Assembly: GCA_032871835.1 (NCBI GenBank)
Contig: CM065296.1
Location: 116,632,146-116,696,145, forward strand
Length of the DNA stretch: 64,000 bases
Origin: Dipteronia dyeriana
Taxonomy: Eukaryota; Streptophyta; Magnoliopsida; Sapindales; Sapindaceae
Direction of reading: 5' to 3'
Shown here: positions 63,463 through 64,000 of the stretch, in pieces
Position numbering within the stretch: the first letter of the stretch is position 1
Layout: the number at the start of each line of letters is the position of its first letter
Translations under genes and position numbers: made by a program
Notes under the pieces: generated by a model
Told to the model about the DNA's origin: nothing
Database searches by the model: none
Seen by the model: only the letters and a program-made list of their open reading frames with translations

Positions 63463-64000
63463 GTAAGCTGCCCTTTGCTTTCTCTCTTTTTTAATTTGTC
63501 TACTTAAGTGTTAGATCTATCAAATTTGCTATGATCTGTTTAGTTTTAGCTCTTTCTCGTTGAAGTTTTTGACTAGATTTCTGGGTTTCTGTGTGTGGAA
63601 TTAATGGACAAGAAAACATGAATGATTTTGTAGGAAGTGGGAATTTTATTTTTGGAAGCTGATTTGGACTAGATTTCTGGGTTCTGGTCTGCGAATTTAA
63701 CGGGCTAGAAAATAGGAATGTTCATTTTTCTTTGAATTGCTTGTTTATATGTTTTCAAAATTTTGATGGAAGTGAATCTGCGCATGAGTTTTAGTTCTGT
63801 TGTTGATTGGATTGAGAGGATTCATTTTGCTTGATTAAGGGCTTCAAGGAAAAACTTGAAATCCAATTAAAGAAGTTTCATGAATTATGTCTGCTTTATA
63901 GTTAATTCATTTTTTCCATAGTAGAAATCTTGCTCAAGATTTTGTTGGTTCTTGAGTTATTCATTGAATAATTCTTAGTTGATAACAGTGTTATCCTTTA
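63463..64000 (+). other. Intron 1 of the BZR1/BES1-type gene (5' part)
   Basis: The intron starts GTAAGC at 63463 and continues to the window end without any recognisable coding segment. Exon 2 lies beyond. Confidence 0.85.

Overview
This is a nuclear plant sequence, most likely from a eudicot. It is AT-rich with GT-AG introns. It holds a tRNA-Asp gene and the start of a BZR1/BES1-type brassinosteroid transcription factor gene, and mobile elements dominate it: an RRM-type LINE, Ty1/copia and solo LTRs, TRIM and gag-only LTR elements, hAT and Harbinger MITEs, a probable SINE, and a Mutator-like element carrying a Ulp1-type protease. Species cannot be fixed by reading.

Layout. 1-5.1 kb: degenerate LINE on the minus strand, cut by the window edge. 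5.1-10.9 kb: nested retrotransposon debris with a TSD-bounded 1.05 kb solo LTR, a diverged relative of it, a complete TRIM with an hAT MITE inside, and LTR fragments. 10.9-14.4 kb: broken copia pol interrupted by a 0.94 kb hAT element. 14.4-17.8 kb: non-coding, with a probable SINE. 17.8-18.6 kb: Harbinger MITE. 18.7-27.2 kb: Mutator-like element with a broken transposase (plus strand) facing a broken DUF1985-Ulp1 gene (minus strand); related minisatellite arrays lie at both sides, and a solo LTR sits in a Ulp1 intron. 27.9-36.7 kb: solo LTR, a 1.9 kb foldback palindrome, a second Harbinger MITE and a 2.3 kb solo LTR.

Host genes lie mainly in the right half. Two tandem NAC-like genes occupy 37.9-42.7 and 47.1-52.3 kb on the minus strand. 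The left copy is a pseudogene with several independent lesions; the right copy gives an intact five-exon, 265-residue model. Between them are an intron-only scrap of a third unit, MITEs and a small predicted membrane-protein gene. At 56.0-60.7 kb is a complete nine-exon METTL4-type MT-A70 methyltransferase gene (414 residues, DPPW motif), whose sixth intron has been enlarged by a 1,975 bp gag-only LTR retrotransposon. A tRNA-Asp(GTC) follows at 61.8 kb, and exon 1 of the BZR1/BES1 gene at 63.2 kb, which runs off the window.

The host genes do not form a pathway; they are independent loci in a transposon-rich neighbourhood. Many element boundaries are supported by matching target-site duplications read directly in the sequence. 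Two insertions also have a paralogous empty site within the window.
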